Part shown: positions 1-11,929 of the stretch, piece after piece
How positions within the stretch are numbered: the stretch's first letter is position 1
Layout of the letters: every line of letters begins with the position of its first letter
Origin: Nereocystis luetkeana
Lineage: Eukaryota > Sar > Phaeophyceae > Laminariales > Laminariaceae
Reading direction: 5' to 3'
NCBI GenBank assembly: GCA_031213475.1
Contig: JARUPZ010000013.1
Location: forward strand, 8,021,338-8,085,337
DNA: 64,000 bases
The notes under the pieces: generated by a model
What the model saw: the letters and a program-made list of their open reading frames with translations, nothing else
Told to the model about the DNA's origin: nothing
The model's database searches: none
Position numbers and translations under genes: made by a program

Positions 1-708
1 CGGGGAACAACAGCGTGTACGAGTTGTCAACCAAAAAATAAATCGGAAAAAACGCACCGAGTCACACAACGCCCAGCCGACAAACAACGACGCGCGTAGA
101 CGAGAGCAAGGGTTTGCGCTGCCGCGTGCGTGCCGCCGCCAGCCTCCTTTTCGTTTTGGTTGAGCAGGATAGGAAGGAATCACTGTCAGGGTGTCTCGGG
201 TGTGCGGAGGAAGTCCTCAAGCGCCACGTGCGGAACAGCAGCGGTGATGCAGCCATCGCGGTCTCGAGCGTATCCTCCGTTTTTTTGCTCGTTTGCTCGA
301 GTTTCGTGATTGTTGGCCGATCGAGCAGGCCGAAAAATTGGGATTGCCGTCGCCATGATTATTTTTGAGGCGCCACCGCCGGGGTAAGATGTACTATGGT
401 GTGTGGGCGTGGGTGCGGCTATTGATCCGGTAACCTCTCGTTGAGGTTCGCGTTTTATCGCCTCGATCGTGGCCGCCGAAGCGGCCTAGAATGGCCCCAG
501 ATTCCACCGAGGGTATTGACTCACCATGAACATGCTACGTCGAGTCCGAGGAACTGCCGAGTCCCAAATTGGAATTCGAAAAATAACACGAAAAAAGACT
601 ATTCGCTTACATTCAAATTTTCAAATTTGCCTGCTTGGTCGTTCACACTTCGGGCAGTTGGATGCAAATTAAATTAGAAAAAAAACAAAAAAAAACAATT
701 TGAAAAAA
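1..708. other. No recognised gene
   Basis: Short open frames exist on both strands, but none resembles a protein family I know and none has convincing splice or promoter context. The stretch ends in an A-rich run (about 675-715). Confidence 0.6.
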
Positions 709-716
709 ATAAATAT

Positions 717-806
717 CCCCTTTTAGAACCGCAGTTCCGTCTTGGGGACAAACTCCTCAAATTTCAAGTAACTTGTCCCCGAAACGGGACTGCGGTCCTA
801 AAGGGG
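717..806. mobile_element. 90-bp foldback MITE-like element, copy 1
   Basis: The two ends are imperfect inverted repeats of about 36 bp: left arm starts CCCCTTTTAGAACCGCAG and the right arm, reverse-complemented, starts CCCCTTTAGGACCGCAG. A short loop (about 755-768) separates them, so the whole unit can fold into one hairpin. A second copy lies at 24345-24428. I could not identify a clean target duplication. A small-RNA hairpin is an alternative reading. Confidence 0.6.
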
Positions 807-808
807 TT

Positions 809-1708
809 AAGATGGGCCCTTAATACCGGCCCTCAAAAACAACAACGTGATTCACAGTGGAAACCCCAGATAATTTGAGCGGAGAGCACACCAGAAACCT
901 GCAACACACAGAAACATATCCCACTTAGCTCAGCAGCAGAGCCACCCCCCACTGCACCCAAGGACGATCGCAGCGGGGTACGAAGCGGCTCCATTATGGA
1001 GACCGCTTCTCATTCTCACGATTGCAACAAGAGCGCGCGAACCGCTCTCTCTGGGTGGTGTGTGGGTGTTGTCTCTGGGGGTGTGGGTGGTGGGCCTGCT
1101 GCTGCTACTTGCGAAGCTCGCGAAGAAAGCGATATCACCATCGTCGCAGATGATAGTGCGGCCTCTTACGGCGCGTCCGCGACGACGCTGAGGAGGTGAT
1201 CGTGGTGGGAGCGCAGCAGGTGATCGTGGTGGGAGCTGCTGCTGCTGCTTCTGAAGCCGCACCTGCTGGCAACAGCTGGCAATCACCAACGACCGTAACG
1301 GCGACACCACCAGCGCGCTCGGTCGCCGACACACCTGCTGCTCCCGCTCTTGCTGCAACCTGCCCCGACAGATCCTCAGGTGCGCGCGTTGGTACGAATC
1401 CGTGTTTGCTGGGCTCCGGTGTGTCCGTTTGTCCCTTCGCCTATGTTCTCTTATACAGGTACTTGACCAACGGTTTTTGCTATCTGCCCATATGTATAGA
1501 AACGCCCAGCGGCCGTGCGTGTTAGCTAGTACCTGGTATGTGTTATTATTAAAAGGTAGTGTAAGGGCATATAGGTACCAGGTAGGTTTGTTCCTCCTGG
1601 CGACCTCGGAATTACTTGTAAACGTGTGGTTTCGCCTTTTTTCTTTCTAGACCTGATGTTTCAAAATATATATGGGAAAAATACTCTCTTGACATCATAG
1701 ACTTTTAT
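809..1708. other. No recognised gene; triplet-rich patch
   Basis: No family-like protein on either strand. A GTGGGAG/GCTGCT-rich patch lies at about 1195-1255. Two TACCWGGTA words lie at 1530 and 1576. Confidence 0.55.
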
Positions 1709-2275
1709 TGTGTGTGTGTTTTCACATTAAACCGTTCTTCCTACCCGTCGACATCCAGCACAACCAGTGTCCGTGCCGGTTCTCCAATCTGAGGAGGTAT
1801 ACAAGTTCTGTGGTCACAAAGCTACGCCACAGAGACACTACTGTACGTTTCCACGTAGTATGCAATAATTATTAAGCACAGCAGTGGGCAATGCCATGCC
1901 CTGTCATCATCCTATATACGACAGGCACAACATACACATTCTAGGGAGAAGAGAAACGAAAGGAAACAATCAAGAAGAAATTAAAGAAGACAAATCGAGA
2001 GAGAAAAATATACCAGGTATAAAAAGAAAGAAATTTAAAGAAAAAACCTAGCGTGCCCCCCCCCCGCAGGCGAGGTGGCCAACATTTGAAACAGAACGAG
2101 CTGGAAAAAGAAGAAGAAAAAAAATACAAAAACACCACTCCTTGTAAACAGAGTAAGACAAAGAACCACGGAAACAACAACAAAGGGATAATAACAGGCA
2201 GAGTAGAGCCCAAAGCACCCTCTAGGTGGCGGCAGCAGTTTGTGGTACGAGTAGTATAGCCAGGTTCTCCTTGCT
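1709..2275 (+). repeat. Left inverted arm flanking LINE copy 1
   Basis: Begins near a TGTGTGTGTT tract and runs to about 2275. Its reverse complement recurs at 5159-5729 on the other side of the LINE reverse transcriptase. Landmarks shared by both arms are CTACCCGTCGACATCCAGC, a C-run followed by GGCGAGGTGGCCAAC, and GGCGGCAGCAGTTTGTGGT. Further copies lie at 27480-28330 (same strand) and 61600-62045 (opposite strand). It could be the LINE 3' untranslated region or the end of a separate inverted-repeat element. Confidence 0.7.
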
Positions 2276-2569
2276 AATCTTGCATCCAGACTGCCGTCTC
2301 CGCCCTGCGTCCGTCAATCATACCCACCCCCTTGGCGTCAGACAATACGAAACGAGCAGAGCAGGTTCGTCATCCAACCACGCCACACGACTTCTTCAAT
2401 AATACGGCTTATCAATCGAAAAAGGAAGAGAAAGAAATAACATGAAAATCACGGAGAATCAGCCCTAGAAAGAAAAAAAACAAAACAAAAGAGAAGACAA
2501 GGGAAGAAGACCACGTTCGAGCCGGCTGAACTAGTTGGTGGCATTAGTAGTATGGTCATGTTGTACTTC

Positions 2570-5140
2570 CTAGTCGGCCTGGTGCCTTGCTACCCTATCT
2601 GTCATCATCTCCTTCCTACTTTCGGCTACCGCAGTTTCCCTTCTACTCCTCCTGTTCCTCCCCCTCTCCGCATTCCCTTGGTCGGATTTTCTGACACTTC
2701 TCCTGTTGCCCCCTTGGACACCATCCACGGCGGATGCGCGGTGCTGCCTACTTATCTGAGCCTCAGCCTCGTTCCACCTCACCATCGACCGTTCGGCTGC
2801 TTCAAGGATCCCCCGGTACCACTTCCCCGCCTTTTTGGCTGCAGTGGACCACAACGCGGTCTCAACTCCAAACACCAAGGGGGCAACTTCCGTTGACCCT
2901 TCGGTGGCTCGGAACTCCCTAAGGTCTTCGACTATGCATATATGCCAAGTCTTACACTGTCCGCCTGGTCTCCGGTTCCCCCCACCAGCTATCGTCCCGA
3001 ACAGTACCCAACTGGGTAATCGCTCCTTGCTTTGCCGTGCCACGCCCCCCGGAAAGAAGAGCCACCGTTTACGATTGGTCGTTTCGATGCTCTCGCAACG
3101 TGTCATATTCAGGGCTTTCACGTACAAGAGGGTGGCATGGTCAGTACAAAGTCGGCGCTGGAAGCCAATGACTCGCAACAGGACTTTTTGGTGAGCCGTT
3201 CGAAGCTTGGCAAAGTGTTCCGCTCTAAGGGTCGACGTCACACACCCGTACAGCAGGGTCTCAATCACCTCGGCCTTCAGCAATCGGACTTTAAGGCTAA
3301 GGGGGGCGGTCGTTTTATCATACATTTCCGGGCCGAACCGTTTCAGGCATGCTCGCATGAGACGGATCCGTCGGTCGATTTCGAGCGAGAGGTCAGCGTT
3401 TTCGTGGATAATGCCGCCTAGGTATAAGAACTGGGTCGTCTGCTTATACCTCTGGCCTGCGGCTTCGATGACGAGCGGTGGTACGTGTGTCGTCTGGTCT
3501 GGTGTTTGTAGAAGCACTGTCTCAGTCTTCTTTTCCGACGCAGTGAGGCCTGCTGCTTCGAAGACAGTCACGATGACTGTCATCATTTTCGCGAGCCTTT
3601 CAGCCGACTTCAAGACAATTCCTGCATCATCGGCGTACAATACGCCCCATACAGCCCTTCGCACGCACGCCAACCGGCTCCTGCTCCTCTGTTCGAACTA
3701 CTCCAGCATCACTGAGTGGGACCAAATCCCATACGATGGCTTCGTCTTGGCTGAAGCGTACAATTAGGTGCGACTTGTAACGCAGCAGCGAAGAATACGT
3801 TGAACAGTAACGGTGATAGTACACAGCTATGCCGCAGCCCCTGCGTGACATCAATCATTCCGAGTGCTCGCCGTCATCAGTACGCACGCGAGCCTGCATG
3901 CCATCGAGTAAAATTCTCAGCATCTTGGTTGGTACGCCAAAGCGTGTGAGCACCTCCCACAACAGCTCTCGGTCGACAGAGTCGTACGCTTTCTGCAGAT
4001 CGATGAAGCACACATGCAAGGGGATTTTCCTCTATAGTCCGAGCTCTTGCAACCGGCGCACGACGAACAACATATCAATCGTTGATCGTGCGGGGCGGAA
4101 GCCGCACTGTTCCTCAGGGAGTAGTCCCTCGGTCTCGCAGTAGTTGCTAAGGCGGGACGCGACGATTTTCAACAGAACTTCGCCTGCGTGGGAAACAAGC
4201 GAAATCCCACTGTAGTTGTTGCAGTCAGTTCGGTCCTTCTTTTTGTGAAGGACCTTGGTGATCGCACCTTTCCATTGCTGGGGGACGTTTCCTGTTATCC
4301 AAACATTGACAAGGATGTTGTGAAAGCACTGGGCGAATGCCGGGTGGTCGATTGTCTGGAGTACAGCCGGGAGACTATCTGTCCCGACAGCTTTCCAATT
4401 TGACATCCCCTTAAGTGATTCTGTCATCTCGTCCATGGATGGTTCATCTCCAAGCGACAGTTTAGGCGGTCGCGGTGGCAAGAGGTCGGTGATCGTGGGA
4501 TCGAGTTTCAGCGACTTCGTGTTCAAGCGTTTGTGTCAAAACCCCGCCCATCGTTCACGAATTCGCACAAAATTCGCACAATCTACCGTAAGAACGTGCC
4601 GTCCTCGTCCCTAATGAACTGTTCTCTGCTCGCTTTTGTCCCTTCCAGTCCAACCGTACTCTTAAGGTGCTTGTAAAAGCCTCTCTGGTCGTTGTTTGCT
4701 AGGAATCGTTCGGTTTCGGCAAGGTACGCTTCGAAGTACCCGTGCAGTCCTGCGGCAATCACATTCTGCAGATTCGCACACGCAGATCTCAGTGTCTACC
4801 ACGCGGTTCTATCCCGGGGATGGGCCCGCAAGAATTGTCGTGCATACTCCCTCGCTGTCCATGCTGGTATGAATGCGGCCAAGGTTTCGGCAGACTCACA
4901 CTATCCATGTCTGCGGTGGCGACGTGCAGGGGGTGGAACCTATTTTTCGACCGCATCAACAATAGCCGTAGTGAAAAACTCAACCGTACCAGACGTATTG
5001 CGGTGCTGGATAGGCTGGTTGAGAGTGGAAATGACCCTGGCGACTACTCGTTCACGACACTTTCCATCGGACATAAAAAGCTGTTTGTCGAACTATCGGC
5101 GTTTTGTCGGTCTACGTATTTATTTGTCTGTGCGTATACG
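2570..5140 (-). pseudogene. LINE (non-LTR) reverse transcriptase, copy 1, broken
   Basis: Read right to left, this is the polymerase ORF of a non-LTR retrotransposon. About 5140-4530 holds degraded sequence upstream of the polymerase. 4526-4032 encodes the fingers/palm, with [18 protein letters not shown] and [13 protein letters not shown]. About 4031-3630 continues in shifted frames. 3673-2570 holds the catalytic box (YADDAG) and then the thumb/C-terminal part with QFLYLGGIIHENADLSLEID. The family primes reverse transcription at nicked chromosomal DNA. At least two frame changes (about 4030 and 3650-3850) separate segments that would be continuous in an active copy. No endonuclease domain is recognisable upstream. 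A second copy of the same family, split in two, lies at 37589-38683 and 57131-57905. Confidence 0.88.
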
Positions 5141-5158
5141 TGACAACTGAACACGTCT

Positions 5159-5729
5159 CAGGCTATACTACTCGTACCACAAACTGCTGCCGCCACCTGG
5201 AAGGTGCTTTGAGCTTTGGTCTGCCTGTTATTTCCCCTTTGTTATTTTTCCTTGTTACTTTCTTCCTTGGTTCTTTGTCTTACTATGTTTACAAGCAGTG
5301 GTGTTTTTTCTTATTCTTCTTATTTTTTCATTTTATTTTATTTTTCCAGCTCGTTCTTTATCAAGTGTTGGCCACTTCGCCTGCGGGGGGGGGGCACGAC
5401 AGATTGTTTCTCTTAGATTTTGCTTTCATTTTTTTATTTTTCTCTTTCGATTTGTATACCTTTTTTTTTGTTTTCTCTTTGATTGTTTTTTTTCGTTTCA
5501 TTATTTCATAGATTGCGTATGTCGTGCCTGTCGTATCTAGTATGATGACATGGCTTTGCATTGCCCACTGCAGTGCATACTGCACACGTGGCAACGTAGT
5601 ATCTCTGTGGCGTAGCTTTGTGACCACATAACTTGTATCTCTTCTAGGATTGAAGAATCGGCACGGACACTGGTTGTGCTGGATGTCGACGGGTGGAAAT
5701 AACGGTTTGATGTGAAGAACACACACACA
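5159..5729 (-). repeat. Right inverted arm flanking LINE copy 1
   Basis: Reverse complement of the 1709-2275 arm, with the same landmarks in mirror order ending in an ACACACACA tract. The two arms enclose about 2.9 kb containing the LINE pseudogene. The arms differ by many substitutions and small indels, so they are not a recent duplication. Confidence 0.7.
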
Positions 5730-5823
5730 GGCGAAACATTAAAAAGGAGGTCCGCGCACTTACGTATCAGATACATGCGGTACGCTGTAGAGGTCGCCAC
5801 AGAAATCGAGAAGACCTATAGAC

Positions 5824-6114
5824 TGTCCTCAAGAGACGCGACGGAGATGCTCCATTTAGTATTAGGGAGTTCCATATATTGGTGCGGGATTAAAAGAACG
5901 GGAGATTTAGGCGGATAATCCGCGGAAAAGCGGGAGACTTATTGTACCTGCAATGTGATGGATAATCATGTGGATGCGCCGCCACCTGCTGTCACTCGAT
6001 AGCACGGATATAAAATATATATATATATATAGAAGAGGAGTTCCGTGTTATTATCTGGAGTCAACCACGCGTTCCCGTGCCAGCTGCGTCTGTACCTTAA
6101 GAGATCAATCAACA
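5824..6114 (+). repeat. Copia 5' LTR
   Basis: Matches 11565-11845 along its whole length with substitutions and small indels. It ends at the CAATCAACA shared by both copies. The AT-rich stretch near 6009 is longer here than in the 3' LTR. Confidence 0.85.
6007..6032 (+). promoter_or_regulatory. TATA-like element of the copia LTR
   Basis: TATAAAA at 6009-6015 runs into an (AT)n tract. The 3' LTR has TATATAAG at the equivalent place, so a TATA box is conserved although the AT tract length is not. Promoter activity is inferred from position in the LTR. Confidence 0.5.
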
Positions 6115-6178
6115 CACTAGTGATCTTCTATTAGCAAGCGTAGGCAAGGCCAACCTAGAGAGGTGGGATCCTTTCGGC

Positions 6179-7973
6179 ATGTCTGGTTCAGATGGCATGT
6201 CTAGTCAGAAAGCAAGCGTGGCAATTGAGGAGATGCTGAAGATAAAAGAGAAGATCGAAATCCTGGGAAGGATGATAGAAGAACACAAGCTGGGCGCCGA
6301 GAGGAACGCGCCGCGAGAAGGAACGGAGGGGGGGGGCGGTGGGGGGGCGACCGGAGAAGCAGCTGCGAGGGAACAAGCAGCGTCGACGGTGCCGACACCT
6401 GAGCTGGGAGCCCATTCAAGCATGTCAACAAACACGTCTTTGTACCACCCTAGTTTATCCCAGTCGAGACCCCCAAAGTTCGATAACATAGAAGCCCACT
6501 TTAGTATGTGGCGCAGTAAGTTCGAAGCGCGTATCTATCATCCCTAGGGTGCCTTCATGTACTAAACACATCAACCCCTGTTGTGGTTGGTGACGTGAGG
6601 ATGTCGGAGGAGGAGATAGCAACCAGGCACTCTCCTCAAGAGATTAGAGATGCGCGACTAGTCTATGGATTGATGATGGAAGCCATGACTGGATACGCAA
6701 TGAATGGCGGAGTTTAGAATGAAGAAGAAAATGACGCCAAGTGGTGCTCGGAAAAAGCTAGAAGACTACTACCTGCCTAGGACGATAGCTGCCACGCATA
6801 GGCTAAAGACAGAGTCCGAAACCATCTGAATGGTCGAGGACGAGAACCCCGTGCTGTTCCTAGGTAGGGTGGATAAGGCAGCGGATGAGCTGGCCATGCT
6901 AGGCTGTGGTAAGATTGTGGAAGGTGAACCGGCATATCGTAACGAACCTCTCGCCCTTGTATACGATACAACGCAAGCCCGTTGTATCCCGCCCGTCCAC
7001 CCCCCGTTCCGAGATCGATGAGATCATCCGCAACGCGTACGCAAACGATAGGGCAAATAAAGAGATGGTTTCCAAGGCGTTGGGTGTGCAGGGAGTGGGA
7101 AATCACCATGCTTTGTACGCCAGAGGTGCGCAGCCTGCCGGTGATGGAGTTGCGGGTCGAGGAAAGGAAATGAGGGCCAGGAGAGGGGGGAGGTTCAAGG
7201 GTGGGCAGCAGCAGCCGCAGCGGCAGGAACAGTATCCGCAGCAGCAGCAGCAGTAGCAGCAACCTCAGCAGTAGCAGCAGCGGCCCCAGCAGCAGCAGAA
7301 GTATCATCAACAGCAGCAGAAGCAACAAGCCCCGCAACAGCAGTACCAGCAGCAGCACCATCAACAGCAGCAACAGCAACAACCCCCGCAACAGCAGTAC
7401 CAGCAGCAGCAACATCGTCCCCGGCAGCATGATGGCAACCGGGGAGGAGCTTCGACGGCGGGAATTACCGGCCCCAAATAGCGTTGGAATGCCGTGGCCT
7501 GCAGGTACCGTTGGGATGACTCCGGTCCCGACCCATTCGGTACGGGTGGGGCGGTCCCGCTCATGGGTTGGGTACCTACCGAGCCACCACCAGGGACAAT
7601 GCCTCCTATGCCCCCGCAGCCCGTAATGACTCCGGCAGGCTGGGGTCTCCCACCAAGCAACACGCAACCGAGGAGCAAGGGGGCCTTCTTCCGGTGTGGC
7701 AAGCCGGGCCACTACGTCGTAGCTTGCCCGGTAGCCGCCCCGCAGATGAACGTCGGGGTTCCGAGTACTCCTGCTCCTCCCCCTCAACAGATGTACTACG
7801 AAGGTGGCTGGCAGCAGGAGACGCCCTACGCCAGGGGTGGGTATACCTCAGCCGAAGATTTCCCGACACAACAACCCCCCTCGAGCACATTCCCTTCCCC
7901 TGGCCCAGCGAACAACGGCAACCCTACGCCTACGTTCGACCCGCACCTCCTCACCGCGCAGTTTGCGCACTAA
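6179..7973 (+). pseudogene. Copia gag remnant
   Basis: The first frame (6179-6547) starts with ATG and encodes a charged helical N-terminus ending FDNIEAHFSMWRSKFEARI, typical of the start of a copia gag. After a stop at 6545-6547 the similarity continues in other frames: LVYGLMMEAMTGY near 6655, ENPVLFLGRVDKAADELAML near 6842, and EIDEIIRNAYANDRANKEMV near 7012. A glutamine-rich tract follows. A zinc knuckle near 7690 reads FFRCGKPGHYVVAC: the expected CX2CX4HX4C lacks its first cysteine, with Phe in that place. Several frameshifts and stops make it non-functional. Confidence 0.8.
7205..7425 (+). repeat. CAG/CAA triplet tract in copia gag
   Basis: Imperfect CAG repeats that read as polyglutamine with interspersed Pro, Tyr and His, and occasional TAG stops one step from CAG. 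It lies between the gag core and the zinc knuckle. Confidence 0.8.
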
Positions 7974-7979
7974 GGCAAG

Positions 7980-9380
7980 AATAATTTTAGCGACGATTTG
8001 TTTTGGGCTAGTGGGAGGGAAGAGTGGGTAACGGATTCGTGAGCAACCTTTCACGTAACTGGTAACCCCTTTGGTATGGTAGGCTGTTACCCCCTCCCCC
8101 CGGTAAGAGTAGTTTGGTCGCCGGTGACATGAGGTCACTGAAGGTCTAGCGCTTTAAACAGATTCCGATGGTGATCAACAGCGCTCAATATGATGTTCGA
8201 GTCAGGCTTTTGGACGTAGCTTACGTGCCCGGTGTTCGGTTCAACCTGTTTTCACTTCACGCAGTAATGCTGAAATGCCCGGTGACTTTAGATTCCCAGG
8301 GAGCTCACTTGTTGGATGGGCAATTGTCCTTTATGCGTAAGGACGCAGGTTCGTACGTAGACGCCACGCGGACTGTAGAGACCCCGAGTGCTGCCGCTGT
8401 TTTGGCCCCCGGAAAAATGCGGAGGATTGATATTAACGACCTACACGTTTTCCTTGCCCACTTCCATGCTGACACTCTCCGTGAGACGGCCCGCCAGATG
8501 GGCATTACCGTTTTGGGGGAGTTGGTTTCGTGTGCTGGGTGTTCTGGGGCGAAGGGGAGGAGGATGGTGGTGCCGGGGACGACCGAGTGCCGCTCCACCA
8601 GGCCTCTGGAACGTCTGTTCGTGGATCTGTCGGGACAGCAGTCGACGTCTGCTGGCGGTGCGCAGTACATGATGATGATCGTCGACGACTCCTCGCGACT
8701 GGGATGGCCGTATTTTCTTGAAGCGGAAGTCCGACGTCCCGAAGGTCTTCGCTGGTTTTCTGGCCGACATCAAGGCCAAGGGTGTACTGTCCATCGTGGA
8801 GTGCCTTCGCTCGGACAACGGCACCGAGTTCACCAAGTCGGAGTTCGTGGAGTTGCTCAACTATCACGGTATCCGCCGCGAGCACACGCCCGTCATTTCT
8901 CCGGAACATGACGGCGTGGTCGAGCGGCGGGTTGCGATGACGCTAGAGCTTGCAATGGCGTCAGGCCTGGAGGCCCCCCGCCTGTTCGGCGATGCAAGGA
9001 TGCCGGCGACGTAGCCCCTCTGGGCTGAGTCCTTCGTGTACGCGAGCGCGTCATCAACATGACGGCAAGGGTGTTGGACAAGCCGGAAATGCACCTGCCG
9101 TACCGCAAATTTAACGGGAGAGCACCGTTTGCGCGGCTGCTCCCATTTTTGAAGCCTGGTTTCCACCACGTCAGGAGGAGCTTGAAGACCGAGCCGAAGG
9201 CGGAGGCTTGTTCTACCACAACGGCGGCAAACCACCACGCAGCTGACTGCAACAAGATTCTGCTGGCATCTTGCCGGAGGTCGTTCTCCCGCGACGTCAC
9301 TTGGGAGCACCCGAGGAAACCGTTTGTGGGGTTACTGCCTTCGGAGGAGGAGAGCTCCCCGCCGCCGCCGTCGCCGTAAC
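7980..9380 (+). pseudogene. Copia protease-integrase remnant
   Basis: The aspartic protease starts near 8022 with WVTDS followed by a TGA at 8040-8042 where the active-site glycine of DSG should be, then ATFHVTGN. A long open frame (8168-8911) holds DVAYVPGVRFNLFSLHA, the GAG-pre-integrase zinc-binding region with HX3H (HFHAD context) and CAGC, and the first part of the integrase core (LERLFVDLSG, then YMMMIVDDSSRLGW). After a frameshift near 8720 the core resumes with LRSDNGTEF and EHDGVVERRV, the second Asp and the Glu of the DDE triad. An integrase tail (YRKFNGRAPFARLLPF) follows near 9100. Integrase would insert cDNA into chromosomes. It is inactivated here by the stop and frame changes. 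Confidence 0.85.
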
Positions 9381-9889
9381 CACCGCCCCCGGGTACGCCG
9401 GAGCCTCTGAAAGGCCCTGACGTATGGCCCGGATTACCGTCCCCACCCCCACTGCCGCCGCCGCTACCACCGCCGCTACCGCCGCCGCCGCCGAGATCAT
9501 GGTCGTCGCAGCCGCAGCAGTCACCGCAGCCACAGCTTTCGCAGCGTGCTACCCGGGAACTGGGTTCTTATATCTCGGACTCGGAGGATGGCGACGTGCT
9601 GAAGGGGCGGACCATGGGGGAGACTGCACGACACCAGGGGAGTGGTGGCGGCGTGCAGGGTGGTCGGACAATGGGGGAAGCTGGACGACACCCGGAGGAA
9701 GGGGACGTGCTGAGGGGGCGGACAAGAGGGGAGACCGAGCGGAACCGCGAGGCTACGGGGCATGGGCTGCTATCGCTGATGGCAGCACGTGAAGGTATAG
9801 GCCATGTACGTTTCCACCAAACCCCAACGCACGAGAATTCTCCCCTTCCCACACGCCCGGCAAGCGAGCTTTCGACGCCGAACTCGTAT

Positions 9890-10753
9890 GCTGAAGCGTG
9901 TGTAGACGGGTATTCGACGATCTGGAGGCAGGCGATGGACAAGGGATATCATGGACTGGCGGACGCGGGGACGTTTGGAGCGAAGTAGAAGCCAGAGGGC
10001 TCAACGTCATCTGGGCGGAATGGGGGTTCGCCTGGACGTCCAAGAGGCATGGTGATGTGGTGCGAGCGAAAGCAAGGCTGGTGGCACGGGGTTTCAAGCA
10101 GCGTGAGGGTATTGATTTATTTTGAGACTTTTGATCCGACGCCCGCAGCGTCTTGTTTTCGTTTGTTGGGTGCCGTTGCGTGCGAGTCGTGTCTGGATTT
10201 GTGTCCTTTTGATGCTGAGCAAGCGTTCGGGCAGTCTAGTTTGGATGAGGGTGTTTTCATGCGACTGCCCCCTAGCTGGGGCGAAATGTCCGGTAAGGTA
10301 GTCAAGTAGAACCGCAGTATCTACGGCTTGAGGAGGAGATCAGTTTCATGTGCGGCGATCATGTGTGCTGGGGCGTGTGTGTGCTGGTTTTCTAGAACGC
10401 AGAAATGCGTTACACTCTCGACCACTGACGCTGGATATACAGCACTAGCAGACACTATCAAGGAGGCGATGTTCTTGCGCTACGTTTGGAGTTTCATTTT
10501 TCCGGGGTTCGGGGAGCGATGCATTACGGTTTTCGAGGATAACAAGGGGGCAAGGCACCTGGCACAAAACCCAGTGTGCACGTCGAATTCTAAGCACATC
10601 GACGTTCGACACCACTTTTTGCGAGAGCTTATTTCCAAGGGGGAGTTTGTTATTACCCATGTAGAGTCGGAGGAGCAGCGCGCAGACTTCTTAACAAAGC
10701 CGCTCAACAACATGGTTTTTCGTTACCACCGGGATTTTCTGATGAACCTTTGA
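9890..10753 (+). pseudogene. Copia reverse transcriptase/RNase H with internal deletion
   Basis: The RT N-terminus is recognisable (AKARLVARGFKQREGID near 10068; FDAEQAFGQSSLDEGVFMRL near 10210). It stops after NRSIYGL near 10330. The next sequence is already the RNase H end (VTLSTTDAGYTALA, EDNKGARHLAQNP, SKHIDVRHHFLRELI, ADFLTKPL, 10328-10753). The palm with the catalytic YVDD box, which should lie between, is absent, so several hundred bases were lost. A proline-rich, low-complexity stretch (9380-9800) separates integrase and RT. Confidence 0.82.
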
Positions 10754-11564
10754 CGCCTTGTTTCCGAGATGTTTTATTTTACTTTTTTTGAGTGAAGAAT
10801 GTGTTTGAACTATACAATCGTTTTGTTTCTGGTAACGGATTTCAAAAGTTTTTTTTTGGTGTTTTCCGAGTGGTCTCAACGTCAAATAATCTTCAAGTGG
10901 GGAAACATATGTGCTATCTCGCATTACCGTCGCGATCTGTGTATCTATGGCGGGAGTAAGGGATAAGGGGAAACTCTTGTCCGGAGGAACGGGGTTCCTC
11001 GCGATCCCTGGCATTAGGTTTCTTGACTTGATTTTATTTTGATAGGCATGACCACTCCTGTGGTATTTGTCTGGTGGATTGTGTGATTTACCTTTTTGAG
11101 GAGACTGAAGAGAGACTAGGAAGCGCCTGGGGGCGTGTGCGGTCCATATATGAAACTGTTTTCTGACGAGGGAAGGTTTGGATAGTAATTAGGAAATTGA
11201 GAGAGAGGTCGGTAGGACTGAAGAGACACTGATATATTTGAATCAATTCCGCGGAAAATGCCGTTTTACCTGGCAGAATCCGAGAAGAATGCCGTTTTAC
11301 CTGGCATTGGATTTCGGTATTTTTGTATGTTTGCAACAGAGAGAGGCTGTGGATTCGAGCATTTGAATACTGGTTTGAGAATTTGAGTGTTGATTCGAGA
11401 ATTGATATTTGAGTCACAGATGGGATGTTTGAGTTTCTGAATTTCATATGAGTTGGTCATAAAGAAGAGATATATCGACCGAGCGAAGTCGTACATTGTC
11501 ATGTTACCGACCTGGGGGGATATTAAAGTATGGTCCGTGTATAGTGAGCAGGGGGAATATTGAC
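10754..11564 (+). other. Copia 3' noncoding region
   Basis: AT-rich sequence between the end of RNase H and the 3' LTR. No protein is recognised. CCGTTTTACCTGGCA occurs twice (about 11261 and 11290) as a short direct repeat. Confidence 0.55.
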
Positions 11565-11845
11565 TGTGCTCAAGAGACACGGCGGAGATGTTCCATTTAG
11601 TATTAGGGAGCTCCATGTATTGACATGGGATTATAAGAACGGGAGATTTAGGCGGATAATCTGCGAAAAAGCGGGAGATATTTTGTGCCTGCAATGTGAT
11701 GGATAATCACGTGGATGCGCCGCCACCTGCTGTCACTCGACAGCACGGATATATACTATATATAAGAGGAGTTCCGTGTTATTGTCTTGAGTCAACCACG
11801 CGTTCCCGTGCCAGCTGCGTCTATACCTTTAGAGATCAATCAACA
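11565..11845 (+). repeat. Copia 3' LTR
   Basis: Direct repeat of 5824-6114. It starts TGTGCTCAAGAG and ends CAATCAACA, followed by the AGAC target duplicate at 11846-11849. Confidence 0.85.
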
Positions 11846-11929
11846 AGACAACATACTGCACTGCAAGCAATAGACGGGATGAAAATAACAACTCGACGTC
11901 GAAAAATCGGAATCAAAATCGAAACAATC

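Larger units (their letters stand above)
5824..11845 (+). mobile_element. Ty1/copia LTR retrotransposon, old and defective
   Basis: Two direct LTRs (291 and 281 bp) enclose gag, protease, integrase, reverse transcriptase and RNase H remnants in the copia order, integrase before RT. Both LTRs begin TGT and end CAATCAACA. The unit is flanked by AGAC at 5820-5823 and 11846-11849, a plausible 4-bp target duplication. A purine run (about 11549-11557) just before the right LTR is a candidate polypurine tract. The LTRs differ at many positions and the coding region has numerous stops and frameshifts, so the insertion is old. Confidence 0.85.

Noticed and set aside
930..1358. 142-codon minus-strand frame as a gene
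   Set aside because: Low-complexity Gln/Arg/Ser composition from triplet repeats, with no domain.
9297..9942. Ala/Pro-rich frames on both strands near the copia RT
   Set aside because: GCC/CCG triplet composition inside a decayed copia element; frames on both strands are equally long.
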